From positions 1 through 64,000 of the forward strand of contig JAPLFH010000018.1 of the NCBI GenBank assembly GCA_026390815.1: a stretch of DNA of 64,000 nt, written 5' to 3'. How positions within the stretch are numbered: position 1 is the stretch's first letter; each line of letters begins with the position of its first letter. This stretch comes from Ignavibacteriales bacterium (lineage in GTDB: Bacteria; Bacteroidota; Ignavibacteria; Ignavibacteriales; SURF-24). This document shows positions 54,320 through 62,660 of the stretch, piece after piece. The notes under the pieces were generated by a model. The model had not been told where the DNA came from. It was given only the letters and a program-made list of their open reading frames with translations, and did not search any database. Both the position numbers and the translations under genes were made by a program.

Positions 54320-54646
54320 ATGAAAAACATATTTATCGGTATTCTTAGTATAGTATTCTTTGTTTTCATCAATGGTTGTTCCCGTAATACAGACCCTCAG
54401 GTCCGCATCCGGAACGAACAGTTGAACAAAGTCAAAGTGAATATACAGACATCAGGAAGCAACAAATTCAGCATTGACGATATCGAACCCGGGCAAACAA
54501 CGGAATATCAAACCGCTCCTGAAGGAAATATTACTGCGACTGCTGTTTTCCAGAATGAGTCGGTATCGTTCCTTGCCGCAAAGAATACTCATTACACAAT
54601 TGTCATTAGTACAGGCAAACCACCTTTACTTCGTATCGATCAATAA
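54320..54646 (+). CDS. Small lipoprotein of unknown function
   Basis: 108 residues with lipobox INGC (Cys20). The mature part (VRIRNEQLNKVKVNIQTSGS, PGQTTEYQTAPEGNITATAV) looks like one small beta sandwich, reminiscent of DUF4397-like lipoproteins, though this is weak. TAGGAGAACGC precedes the ATG. G+C is somewhat higher than in the neighbours. Confidence 0.72.
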   Translation: MKNIFIGILSIVFFVFINGCSRNTDPQVRIRNEQLNKVKVNIQTSGSNKFSIDDIEPGQTTEYQTAPEGNITATAVFQNESVSFLAAKNTHYTIVISTGKPPLLRIDQ

Positions 54647-54807
54647 TTGTGTGAATATATAAGGATAAACTTGTAAATGCATATGAGCTTGGAAGTAGCT
54701 GATTATTCTTTTTTGAAGGAACTCCGCAAAGGATTGTTAAATGTATTCTAAATGAATAAAGTACAATTAATTTTCGCGATGGAATCTTGACATCATAGGA
54801 AGGTTAT

Positions 54808-54853
54808 ATCACCCAAAAGATGTAGTTCCTTTTTCATCCCCTTGCCCTATTTA
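54808..54853 (+). promoter_or_regulatory. Conserved 45-bp hairpin element, copy 12
   Basis: Arms CAAAAGATG and CATCCCCTTG (one extra C in the right arm weakens the outer stem), invariant centre, CTATTTAC at 17 bases. It ends 73 bases before the Ig-repeat adhesin start. The sequence after it (ACGTAACTTTTTAACAGTAAATAACG) parallels that after copy 6. Confidence 0.8.
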
Positions 54854-54926
54854 CAAGCGCAAAACACATACGTAACTTTTTAACAGTAAATAACGAAAAC
54901 TAATTTATCTGAGGAGTTAATTTATT

Positions 54927-57900
54927 ATGAACAAAATGAAAAACTATTTTAAGGTTTGGTTAATACCACTGCTACTAGTGATAATTATGGCTAGTTGCGA
55001 CAACAGAGATGGAATCACTTTTCCCCCGGTTGTCACTACACCAACAGTGAGTTCAACAAATCCTATTAATGCCGCAACAGATGTGGCTTTCAATAATAAA
55101 ATCACTGCAACTTTTAGTGAAGCGATGGACTCTTTAACAATTACCACCGCATCATTTACATTGATGCAAGGTACATCGTTTGTATCTGGTACTGTGTCTT
55201 ATACAGGCACCACAGCCACTTTTGCACCGTCAAGTAATCTTGCGCCAAATACCATATATATAGCAACGATTACAACAACGGCTAAGAATCTTGGAGGCAG
55301 CGCGTTGGCAAAAAACTATGTTTGGAACTTTACAACAGGTGCAGCAGCTGTCGTCACGCCACCTACTGTAAATTCTACAGATCCGGTTAATGCTGCCACA
55401 GGTGTGCCTATCAACCAGAAAATTGCCGCAACTTTTAGTGTGGCTATGGATGCAACAACTATTACAGCATCGACATTTACCTTGTTACAAGGTACAACGC
55501 CAGTTTCCGGCTTTGTATCCTACACAGGTACAACGACAATTTTTGCACCGGCAAGCAATCTCGCACCAAATACCGCTTATACAGTCACGATTACAACCGG
55601 GGCTAAGGATCTTGCTGGCATTGCTCTGGTAAATAATTATGTATGGAGCTTCACAACGGGCGCAACAGTAGTCATCACTCCACCAACTATAAGTTTTACA
55701 GACCCTGCTAATGCCGCAACAGGTGTGGCTTTCAACCAGAAAATTGCAGCAACTTTTAGTAAAACAATGGATGCCTCAACTATTACCAATGCAGTATTTA
55801 CTCTAATGCAAGGTACAACACCAGTTTCAGGCTTTGTGTCCTACTCCGGTACAACTGCAATTCTTGCTCCGGCAAGTAACCTCTTACCAAATACTGAATA
55901 TACAGTCACGATTACAACCGGGGCTAAGGATCTTGCAGGCATTGCTCTGGCAAATAACTATATTTGGAAATTTACAACTGGCGCAGCAGCAGTTATCACG
56001 CCACCCACAGTAAGTTTTACAGATCCAGCTAATGTTGCAACTGGTGTGCCTTTTAACCAGAAAGTAGCTGCAACTTTTAGTAAGACAATGGATGCTTCAA
56101 CTATTACAACTGCAACATTTACCTTAATGCAGGGTACTACATTTGTATCTGGTACCGTAAGCTATATTGGTATTACAGCGACTTATATACCATCTACCAA
56201 TCTTGCACCAAACACAACATACACAGCCACGATTACAACCGGGGCTAAGGATCTTGCAGGTAATGCTTTGGTAAATAATTATGTATGGAGCTTTACAACA
56301 GGCGCGGGAGCGGTAATCACTCCACCAACTGTAAGTTTTACAGATCCTGCTAATGCTGCCACTGGTGTACCTTTGAACCAGAAAATTGCCGCAACATTTA
56401 GTAAGACAATGGATGCTTCAACTATTCAAACATCGACATACAGCTTAATGCAAGGTACAACTCCAGTTTCAGGCTTTGTGTCCTACACTGGCACAACTGC
56501 CACTTTTGCACCTGCAAGCAACCTCTTACCAAATACTGAATATACAGCCACGATTACAACCGGGGCAAAGGATTTGGCAGGCACTCCTCTTGTAAATAAC
56601 TATGTTTGGAAATTCACAACAGGTGCAGCAGTGGTCATCACTCCACCTACAGTAAGTTCTACGGATCCTGTTAATGCTGCCATAAGCGTACCTTTGAACC
56701 AGAAAATTGCCGCAACTTTTAGTAAAACAATGGATGCCTCAACTATTAGTACAGCAACATTTACCTTAATGCAAGGTACAACACCAGTTTCCGGCTTTGT
56801 GTCCTACTCCGGCATAACTGCCACTTTTGCACCGGCAAGTAACCTCTTGCCAAGTACTATATATACAGCCACAATTACAACCGGGGCTAAGGACTTGGCA
56901 GGCACAGCTCTGGTAAATAACTATGTATGGAGCTTTACAACAGGAGCAGGAGTGGTCATTACTCCACCTACAGTAAGTTCTACAGACCCGGTTAATGCTG
57001 CCACAGGTGTAGGCTTAAACAAACAAATAGCCGCAACTTTTAGTAAGACAATGGATGCCTCAACTATTAGTACAGCAACATTTACCTTAATGCAAGGTAC
57101 AACACCAGTTTCCGGCTTTGTGTCCTACTCCGGTATAACTGCCACTTTTGCACCGGCAAGCAACCTATTACCAAATACTATATATACAGCCACAATTACA
57201 ACCGGGGCTAAGGACTTGGCAGGCACAGCTCTGGTAAATAACTATGTATGGAGCTTTACAACCGTTATCCCATATTCAATAACGTTATCATCAAATCCAT
57301 CGGAAGGCGGAACTACAAATGGAGGTGGTACATATAATCCAGGCTCTTCAGTAACAGTAACCGCAACACCAAATCCAGGATACACATTTACTAACTGGAC
57401 AGAGAACGGAATGGAAGTATCTACAAATGCAAATTATCAGTTTAATATAAGTGGAAACAGAACATTAATAGCAAACTTTAGTGCTATACTGTTACAGTAT
57501 ACAGTAACGCTATCATCAAATCCATCAGCAGGCGGAACTACGAATGGAGGAGGTACATTTAATTCAGGCTCTTTAGTAACAGTAAATGCAACACCAAATC
57601 CAGGATACACATTTACTAACTGGACAGAGAACGGAATGGAAGTATCTACAAATGCAAATTATCAGTTTAATATAAGTGGAAACAGAACATTAATAGCAAA
57701 CTTTACTGCAGGAGGACCAACGATAGATCTTGGAGCGGCAGAAACTTTTGGAGGTTTTGGAGGCACTGCTGGATTAACCAATCAAGGAATCTTTACGGTT
57801 GTTAATGGAGATATTGGAAGCACTGCTGCTTCTACTTTGATAACCGGATTCCACGATACCGGCGGGAATGTGTTTACTGAAACACCACTTAATATCGGTA

Positions 57901-58436
57901 CAGTAAATGGAACAATAAACTGTGCACCACCAGCTCCGGGCACTGCTGAAAAATTTGCAATAGCTCAGCAGGCTTTGGCTGATGCCACATCAACATTCAA
58001 TTACCTCGCCGGTCTTCCGGGAGGTCCTGATCCAGGTGCGGGTGAACTAGGTGGATTAGTTTTAGCCCCGGGTACCTATACTGCTGCTGCAGGAACATTT
58101 AAAATAACTTCCGGCGACCTCACTCTCGATGCTCAAGGTAACCCGAATGCCGTATGGGTCTTTCAGATGGCAGCATCACTAACAGTAGGTCAAGCCGGAC
58201 AAGCCCGTAGCATTATTCTTGTTGGCGGCGCTCAAGCTAAAAATATTTATTGGCAGGTAGGCAGTGCAGCCACTATTAATGGAGCCGGGGGTGGCACCAT
58301 GGAAGGTACTATAATATCATATTCAGGAGTTACCTTCTCTACTGCAGGTAACGTTATATTAACAACGTTGAATGGCAGAGCATTGAGTCTTATTGGTTCA
58401 GTTACAATGGTGAACACTATCATTAATATTCCTTAA
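54927..58436 (+). CDS. Large surface lipoprotein: Ig-like repeats, InlB-type repeats, DUF3494
   Basis: 1169 residues with lipobox MASC (Cys24). Seven SbsA/Big_5-like Ig repeats of about 104 residues (VSSTDPVNAATGV, KIAATFSKTMDASTI, NYVWSFTTGA) occupy about 35-785. Two nearly identical 72-residue repeats follow (SSNPSAGGTTNGGGTF, NPGYTFTNWTENGMEV), of the divergent InlB B-repeat type. The C-terminal 230 residues are a DUF3494 domain (LGAAETFGGFGGTAGLTNQG, VWVFQMAASLTVG). No T9SS sorting domain is present. It probably projects the DUF3494 head on an Ig stalk. Confidence 0.92.
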   Translation: MNKMKNYFKVWLIPLLLVIIMASCDNRDGITFPPVVTTPTVSSTNPINAATDVAFNNKITATFSEAMDSLTITTASFTLMQGTSFVSGTVSYTGTTATFAPSSNLAPNTIYIATITTTAKNLGGSALAKNYVWNFTTGAAAVVTPPTVNSTDPVNAATGVPINQKIAATFSVAMDATTITASTFTLLQGTTPVSGFVSYTGTTTIFAPASNLAPNTAYTVTITTGAKDLAGIALVNNYVWSFTTGATVVITPPTISFTDPANAATGVAFNQKIAATFSKTMDASTITNAVFTLMQGTTPVSGFVSYSGTTAILAPASNLLPNTEYTVTITTGAKDLAGIALANNYIWKFTTGAAAVITPPTVSFTDPANVATGVPFNQKVAATFSKTMDASTITTATFTLMQGTTFVSGTVSYIGITATYIPSTNLAPNTTYTATITTGAKDLAGNALVNNYVWSFTTGAGAVITPPTVSFTDPANAATGVPLNQKIAATFSKTMDASTIQTSTYSLMQGTTPVSGFVSYTGTTATFAPASNLLPNTEYTATITTGAKDLAGTPLVNNYVWKFTTGAAVVITPPTVSSTDPVNAAISVPLNQKIAATFSKTMDASTISTATFTLMQGTTPVSGFVSYSGITATFAPASNLLPSTIYTATITTGAKDLAGTALVNNYVWSFTTGAGVVITPPTVSSTDPVNAATGVGLNKQIAATFSKTMDASTISTATFTLMQGTTPVSGFVSYSGITATFAPASNLLPNTIYTATITTGAKDLAGTALVNNYVWSFTTVIPYSITLSSNPSEGGTTNGGGTYNPGSSVTVTATPNPGYTFTNWTENGMEVSTNANYQFNISGNRTLIANFSAILLQYTVTLSSNPSAGGTTNGGGTFNSGSLVTVNATPNPGYTFTNWTENGMEVSTNANYQFNISGNRTLIANFTAGGPTIDLGAAETFGGFGGTAGLTNQGIFTVVNGDIGSTAASTLITGFHDTGGNVFTETPLNIGTVNGTINCAPPAPGTAEKFAIAQQALADATSTFNYLAGLPGGPDPGAGELGGLVLAPGTYTAAAGTFKITSGDLTLDAQGNPNAVWVFQMAASLTVGQAGQARSIILVGGAQAKNIYWQVGSAATINGAGGGTMEGTIISYSGVTFSTAGNVILTTLNGRALSLIGSVTMVNTIINIP
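55040..57715 (+). repeat. Tandem coding repeats in the Ig-stalk adhesin
   Basis: Seven units of about 312-315 bases (Ig-like) run from about 55040 to 57265, and two units of about 216 bases (InlB-like) from about 57280 to 57715. The last two Ig units and the two InlB units are nearly identical over long stretches, so stalk length is likely to vary among strains. Confidence 0.85.
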
Positions 58437-58449
58437 TCATGAATGGTTT

Positions 58450-58482
58450 AGGTGAGGAGGTACTATCTCCTCACCTTATATT
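58450..58482 (+). terminator. Intrinsic terminator after the adhesin gene
   Basis: AGGTGAGGAG at 58450-58459 pairs with CTCCTCACCT at 58467-58476 (10 bp, 7-base loop), followed by TATATTTTT. It lies 13 bases past the stop codon. Confidence 0.8.
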
Positions 58483-58598
58483 TTTAAAATGAGCGCAATA
58501 TATAGGCTCCACTGCTTGGAGAATAGATCGGAAATTGATTTAATAGTATTGAGTTAAACAGAAATTCAATATTTCAAAAATAATAAAGGAGTCATGAA

Positions 58599-59711
58599 AT
58601 GAAAAATATTTTAATAACGCTTGCTTTTATATTAACTATTGGCGTTGGCGTTTCTCAAGCACAGACAGCAACCGATAGTTGGGCATTCGGTTTTGGTTTA
58701 AGTTATCCGAGATTATACTCGGTAAACGTAACCTCAATAAACTCTAATTTCGGAGCGTATCTTTCAATCCAACGAAATTTTTCTGAGCATGTTGGATTAA
58801 GGTTGAAAGGTGGTTATTCTTACATGGAAGGACAATGGATCGATGCATCTTCTCAATTAATTAAAGGAAGAACAAACCTTTTAACAGGCGATCTTGATTT
58901 GCTATATTATTTTTCTCCATGCGAATCGGTTTCACCTTATCTTTTTGCTGGAATGGGCGGTAATTATAAAAAAATAAATAACGCACAAACACCATTTCCG
59001 GATGATAACAAATTTGGGACACAATTAAATGTAGGTGCCGGCGGGGAATTTAAGCTATTTCCAAATTGGAGTTTAGTAACAGAGTTTGGTTATCATGTTA
59101 CAAACAATTCAGAACTTGACGGCACTATTGCCCCGACTGAGTTAAATGGACGCGATTCATATATAGTTCTTAGCGCAGGCTTAAATTTCTATTTTGATAA
59201 AGGCAAACCATCAAAGCAGTGCGAGCCTTGTCAGGGAATGACCATGGAAATGAAAGACATGACAGATTATAATAAAATTGAAGATATGATTGTGAAGCAT
59301 ATACCTAAAGAAGTTATAAAAGAAGTTATTAAAGAAGTTCTTGTTGATAAATATATTGTAGCAATTTCAGATGACAGATTGGTACTGGTTGGTGTAAATT
59401 TCGCGTTCGATAAATCTGATCTTTTACCGGAGTCATACCCTGTGCTTGATAAGGGCGTGAAGTTATTAAACGATAAACCCAATGTTAATGTTGAAATCGA
59501 AGGCTATTGTGATTATATAGGCTCCGATGCTTATAACCAAACACTTTCAGTAGAAAGAGCTCAAACAGTTAAAGCTTATCTTGTTTCTAAAGGTATAGCT
59601 GAAAACAGACTTACAACTGTTGGTTACGGAAAAACCAATCCAATTGCAGATAACGAGACAGAAGAAGGCAGAGCATTGAACAGAAGAATTGTGTTTAGAA
59701 TTATTAAGTAA
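58599..59711 (+). CDS. OmpA-type porin
   Basis: 370 residues. Signal peptide ends near VSQAQ. Residues about 25-205 form an eight-strand beta-barrel pattern (FGFGLSYPRLYSVNV, YLFAGMGGNYKKIN, FYFDKG). A linker with repeated KEVIKEV leads to the OmpA domain (about 265-370: VGVNFAFDKSDLLPESYPVL, IEGYCDYIGSDAYNQ, LNRRIVFRIIK). AAAGGAGTCATGAAATG precedes the start. Its leader and 3' end are duplicated around 18.8 kb and 20.4-20.6 kb. Confidence 0.92.
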   Translation: MKNILITLAFILTIGVGVSQAQTATDSWAFGFGLSYPRLYSVNVTSINSNFGAYLSIQRNFSEHVGLRLKGGYSYMEGQWIDASSQLIKGRTNLLTGDLDLLYYFSPCESVSPYLFAGMGGNYKKINNAQTPFPDDNKFGTQLNVGAGGEFKLFPNWSLVTEFGYHVTNNSELDGTIAPTELNGRDSYIVLSAGLNFYFDKGKPSKQCEPCQGMTMEMKDMTDYNKIEDMIVKHIPKEVIKEVIKEVLVDKYIVAISDDRLVLVGVNFAFDKSDLLPESYPVLDKGVKLLNDKPNVNVEIEGYCDYIGSDAYNQTLSVERAQTVKAYLVSKGIAENRLTTVGYGKTNPIADNETEEGRALNRRIVFRIIK

Positions 59712-59881
59712 CTAAGTTTTTTTAGCAATGTATTAATATTCCTGTAACTTAATGTTAAAAGGACTCTAATGGGAATTTTGATTCAATCTAGATAAACCAA
59801 CTGAAACTATCTAAGGTATAAATAATTTGTCATGGCTTAGCCATTACTACATAACTAACTACTATAAAGGAGAATCTAAAA

Positions 59882-60448
59882 ATGCGAAGAATCTGTTTTG
59901 CCATTTTAATTTTGGGAATTTTAATTGTTTTTGCGGTTCCTCTAAAAGCGCAAGTAAGTTTTAATCTCGGCTTTAATTTAGGTATCCAGCCAGCATGGGG
60001 ACCCACTGGTTATGATTATGTTGAATATTATTACTTGCCGGATATTGAAGTCTATTACAATGTTCCTCAACATCGTTATTATTATAATGATGGAGGACGC
60101 TGGATTAACAGATCATCCTTACCTTCACGTTTTCGTAGTTATGATTATTATAATTCTTATAAAGTAGTTGTGAATGAACGTGAACCTTGGCGAAATCATG
60201 ATAACTACCGGGAAAAATATTCCTCTTTTAAAGGTAGACACGACCAGCAGCCAATCCGTGATAGTCGGGATTCAAAATATTTTGCGAACAAAAACCATCC
60301 TGAACATAATCAGTGGGTTAAGCAGCAAAAGCATGATAATGGTAATCGCGATGGGTGGAATAAAGGGAATAATGACAACGAAAGAAATAAAGCTAACAAA
60401 CAAAATAATAAGCGTGATAGAAAAGAAAACGGCAAGAAAAAAAGATAA
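59882..60448 (+). CDS. Secreted Tyr-rich basic protein, unknown function (copy B)
   Basis: 188 residues, same length and about 80% identical to the protein at 20735. Signal peptide ends near LKAQ. The conserved parts are NLGIQPAWGPTGYDYVEYYY and KGRHDQQPIRDSR; the tail is basic and Asn-rich. It follows the OmpA gene by 170 bases. The gap to 60758 holds element copy 13. Confidence 0.75.
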   Translation: MRRICFAILILGILIVFAVPLKAQVSFNLGFNLGIQPAWGPTGYDYVEYYYLPDIEVYYNVPQHRYYYNDGGRWINRSSLPSRFRSYDYYNSYKVVVNEREPWRNHDNYREKYSSFKGRHDQQPIRDSRDSKYFANKNHPEHNQWVKQQKHDNGNRDGWNKGNNDNERNKANKQNNKRDRKENGKKKR

Positions 60449-60610
60449 AAGGATTGCAGAATCAAATAAATTGAAATCCGGTTTTGAATTAGCTGTGTTA
60501 TTACGATGACATAACTGATAAGTAATTTAGAATGAACAATGAATTTCTCAATCAGGGAATTAATTATTTTTTGTTTGTTTTTAATTTTTAACTTTTTAAA
60601 CAAGCAACTC

Positions 60611-60657
60611 CTAACCCAAAAGATGTAGTTCCTTTTTCATTCCTTTGCTCTATTTAC
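60611..60657 (+). promoter_or_regulatory. Conserved 45-bp hairpin element, copy 13
   Basis: Arms CAAAAGATG and CATTCCTTTG (C-to-T opens one stem position), invariant centre TAGTTCCTTTTT, CTATTTAC at 17 bases. It ends about 100 bases before the DUF3494-T9SS gene. Confidence 0.8.
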
Positions 60658-60758
60658 TCGTCTTTCATTTCTTTCTATCATTGGTGTAGTAAATATTGGA
60701 ACAATACAGGTCTTAAGTGTTTACCATAACTAAATTATAAACTATAAAAGAGGTTTTT

Positions 60759-62111
60759 ATGAAAATCTATACAAATGATCCGATAACTGCACTAAACAGA
60801 TGGGCGCACTTACTTGAAGCTATACTATTTATTGCTTTTATGGTGCCTGCAGTTACCATGTCCCAATCTACTCCATCACCAGTGAATCTTGGTACATCTG
60901 GAGATTTTGTGATTCTGGCAAAAACAGGAATCTCAGCCACGGGTGTAACACAAATTACTGGTGATATTGGAGTCAGTCCAATTGCGGCAACAGGAATAAC
61001 CGGATTTGGATTAATAATGGACCCCTCCGGTACATTTTCTACATCATCTTTAGTCATTGGAAAAGTATATGCCGCCGACTATACTGACCCAACGCCCACT
61101 AAAATGACTACCGCTGTAAGCGATATGGAAACCGCGTATACCGACGCCGCTGGACGAACATTACCTAATTATACTGAATTGTACGCCGGAGATCTTACTG
61201 GGCAGAACCTCACTCCCGGACTTTATAAATGGAATAGTGGGATTCTAATCTCTGCTGGTGGTGTAACTATTTCAGGCGCTACAAGTGATGTATGGATCTT
61301 TCAAATTGCACAGAATCTAACCTTGGCTAACGGAGCCATTGTTACTTTAAGTGGTGGCGCACAGGCTTCCAACATTTTCTGGCAGGTAGCTGGCCAGGTT
61401 AATCTTGGAACCACAGCGGCAATGAAAGGAATTATATTGTGCCAAACACAGATTGTTATGAGTACGGGTTCCACACTGAATGGTAGAGCGCTCGCACAGT
61501 CTGCAGTTACTTTAGACGCCAATACCGTCACAATTAATTATGCTAATATTCCGATTGAGCTGACTTCATTCTCAGCCACAGCAGATAAGAATGATGTTAT
61601 TCTTTCCTGGAGTACAACCACAGAGACAAATAATCAGGGATTTGAAATACAAAGAAGGAATACAAATAACAATGAATTTGAAAGAGTTGGTTTTGTAAAA
61701 GGTAATGGTACTACAACAGCAGTTAAAATTTATACGTTTAGTGATAAAGATATTTTAGCCGGCAATTATGGCTACCGGCTGAAGCAGGTTGATTATGATG
61801 GCAGGTTTGAATATTCTGATGAGATTGAGATCAATATAACTCGCCCATTAGAATATGTAATTACTCAAAATTATCCGAATCCATTCAACCCCACATCTGC
61901 AATTAGGTATGCTATACCAAAAATAGATTTTGTAAAAATAAGTATTTATGATATGCTTGGGAAAGAGATTAAAGTGTTAGTAAATGAGGAGAAAACTCCT
62001 GGAAATTATGAGATAATCTTCGATGCAAAAGAATTGGCAAGCGGAATATATTTCTATAAAATCAATGCAGGAGAATTTTCCCAAATCAAGAAAATGATTT
62101 TGATGAAATAA
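60759..62111 (+). CDS. DUF3494 protein with FN3-like linker and T9SS sorting domain
   Basis: 450 residues, signal peptide ending near VTMSQS. DUF3494 region at about 42-265 (LGTSGDFVILAKTGIS, ITGDIGVSP, TPGLYKWNSG, NIFWQVAG), closely similar to the protein at 41886. An additional 95-residue segment (PIELTSFSATADKNDVILSW, EFERVGFVKGNG) precedes the type A sorting domain (NYPNPFNPTSAIRYAIP to KKMILMK). Export by type IX secretion is expected. AAAGAGGTTTTT precedes the ATG. Confidence 0.92.
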   Translation: MKIYTNDPITALNRWAHLLEAILFIAFMVPAVTMSQSTPSPVNLGTSGDFVILAKTGISATGVTQITGDIGVSPIAATGITGFGLIMDPSGTFSTSSLVIGKVYAADYTDPTPTKMTTAVSDMETAYTDAAGRTLPNYTELYAGDLTGQNLTPGLYKWNSGILISAGGVTISGATSDVWIFQIAQNLTLANGAIVTLSGGAQASNIFWQVAGQVNLGTTAAMKGIILCQTQIVMSTGSTLNGRALAQSAVTLDANTVTINYANIPIELTSFSATADKNDVILSWSTTTETNNQGFEIQRRNTNNNEFERVGFVKGNGTTTAVKIYTFSDKDILAGNYGYRLKQVDYDGRFEYSDEIEINITRPLEYVITQNYPNPFNPTSAIRYAIPKIDFVKISIYDMLGKEIKVLVNEEKTPGNYEIIFDAKELASGIYFYKINAGEFSQIKKMILMK

Positions 62112-62130
62112 AAATCAAAAATATTTTTAA

Positions 62131-62163
62131 TAAAAAGCCGGAGTGGATAGCCCTGGCTTTTTA
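62131..62163 (+). terminator. Intrinsic terminator after the DUF3494-T9SS gene
   Basis: AAAAAGCC at 62132-62139 pairs with GGCTTTTT at 62155-62162, so the pairing arm itself supplies the T-run. It starts 20 bases past the stop codon. Confidence 0.78.
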
Positions 62164-62228
62164 CTTCTCAATTGGATTAATCATTTACAATACTGCCATC
62201 CCTTAATTGCTGAATAAGCATCGAGTAA

Positions 62229-62276
62229 ACTCACCCAAAAGATGTAGTTCCTTTTTCATCCCTTTGACCGATTGAA
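62229..62276 (+). promoter_or_regulatory. Conserved 45-bp hairpin element, copy 14
   Basis: The full consensus with the CTCACCC prefix: arms CAAAAGATG and CATCCCTTTG, centre TAGTTCCTTTTT, CGATTGA at 17 bases. It ends 64 bases before the small gene at 62340. Confidence 0.85.
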
Positions 62277-62339
62277 AACTTTCCAATTTCTAATGATAAT
62301 GTAACTGGAAAAAATCCATTATTCTTTTAAGGTGGAAAA

Positions 62340-62603
62340 ATGATAAGAGTAAGTATTTCTTCTTCGGAAGAAAAATACGTTATACAGTTAAGACACAAAA
62401 TTGATTATGTAATTGAAAAGAAATTCAAAAGATCAAAATCTTTAAATAAAAGAACAGTCTATGTTTTTGTACAATTATTCTTATCAATAACAAAACTGAT
62501 TTTTTTAGAACTTTTTGCAGTTGCTTTGCTGCCTAAAACTTGGTATAGCAAACTAATTGATATGAAGGCAAATCAATCGATAAATAAAAATATCCTTTTG
62601 TAA
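62340..62603 (+). CDS. Small protein with one membrane helix, unknown
   Basis: 87 residues. A basic soluble beginning (IRVSISSSEEKYVIQLRH) is followed by a hydrophobic stretch (about 45-66, VQLFLSITKLIFLELFAVAL) and a polar tail. No family is recognised. AAGGTGGAAAA precedes the ATG. It lies just downstream of copy 14 of the conserved element and just before the glycosyltransferase, with which it may form an operon. Confidence 0.6.
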   Translation: MIRVSISSSEEKYVIQLRHKIDYVIEKKFKRSKSLNKRTVYVFVQLFLSITKLIFLELFAVALLPKTWYSKLIDMKANQSINKNILL

Positions 62604-62660
62604 AAATAATTTAACTACATAAAAAAGAAATACTTTTTTAAATGGAAATGGATATTAACC

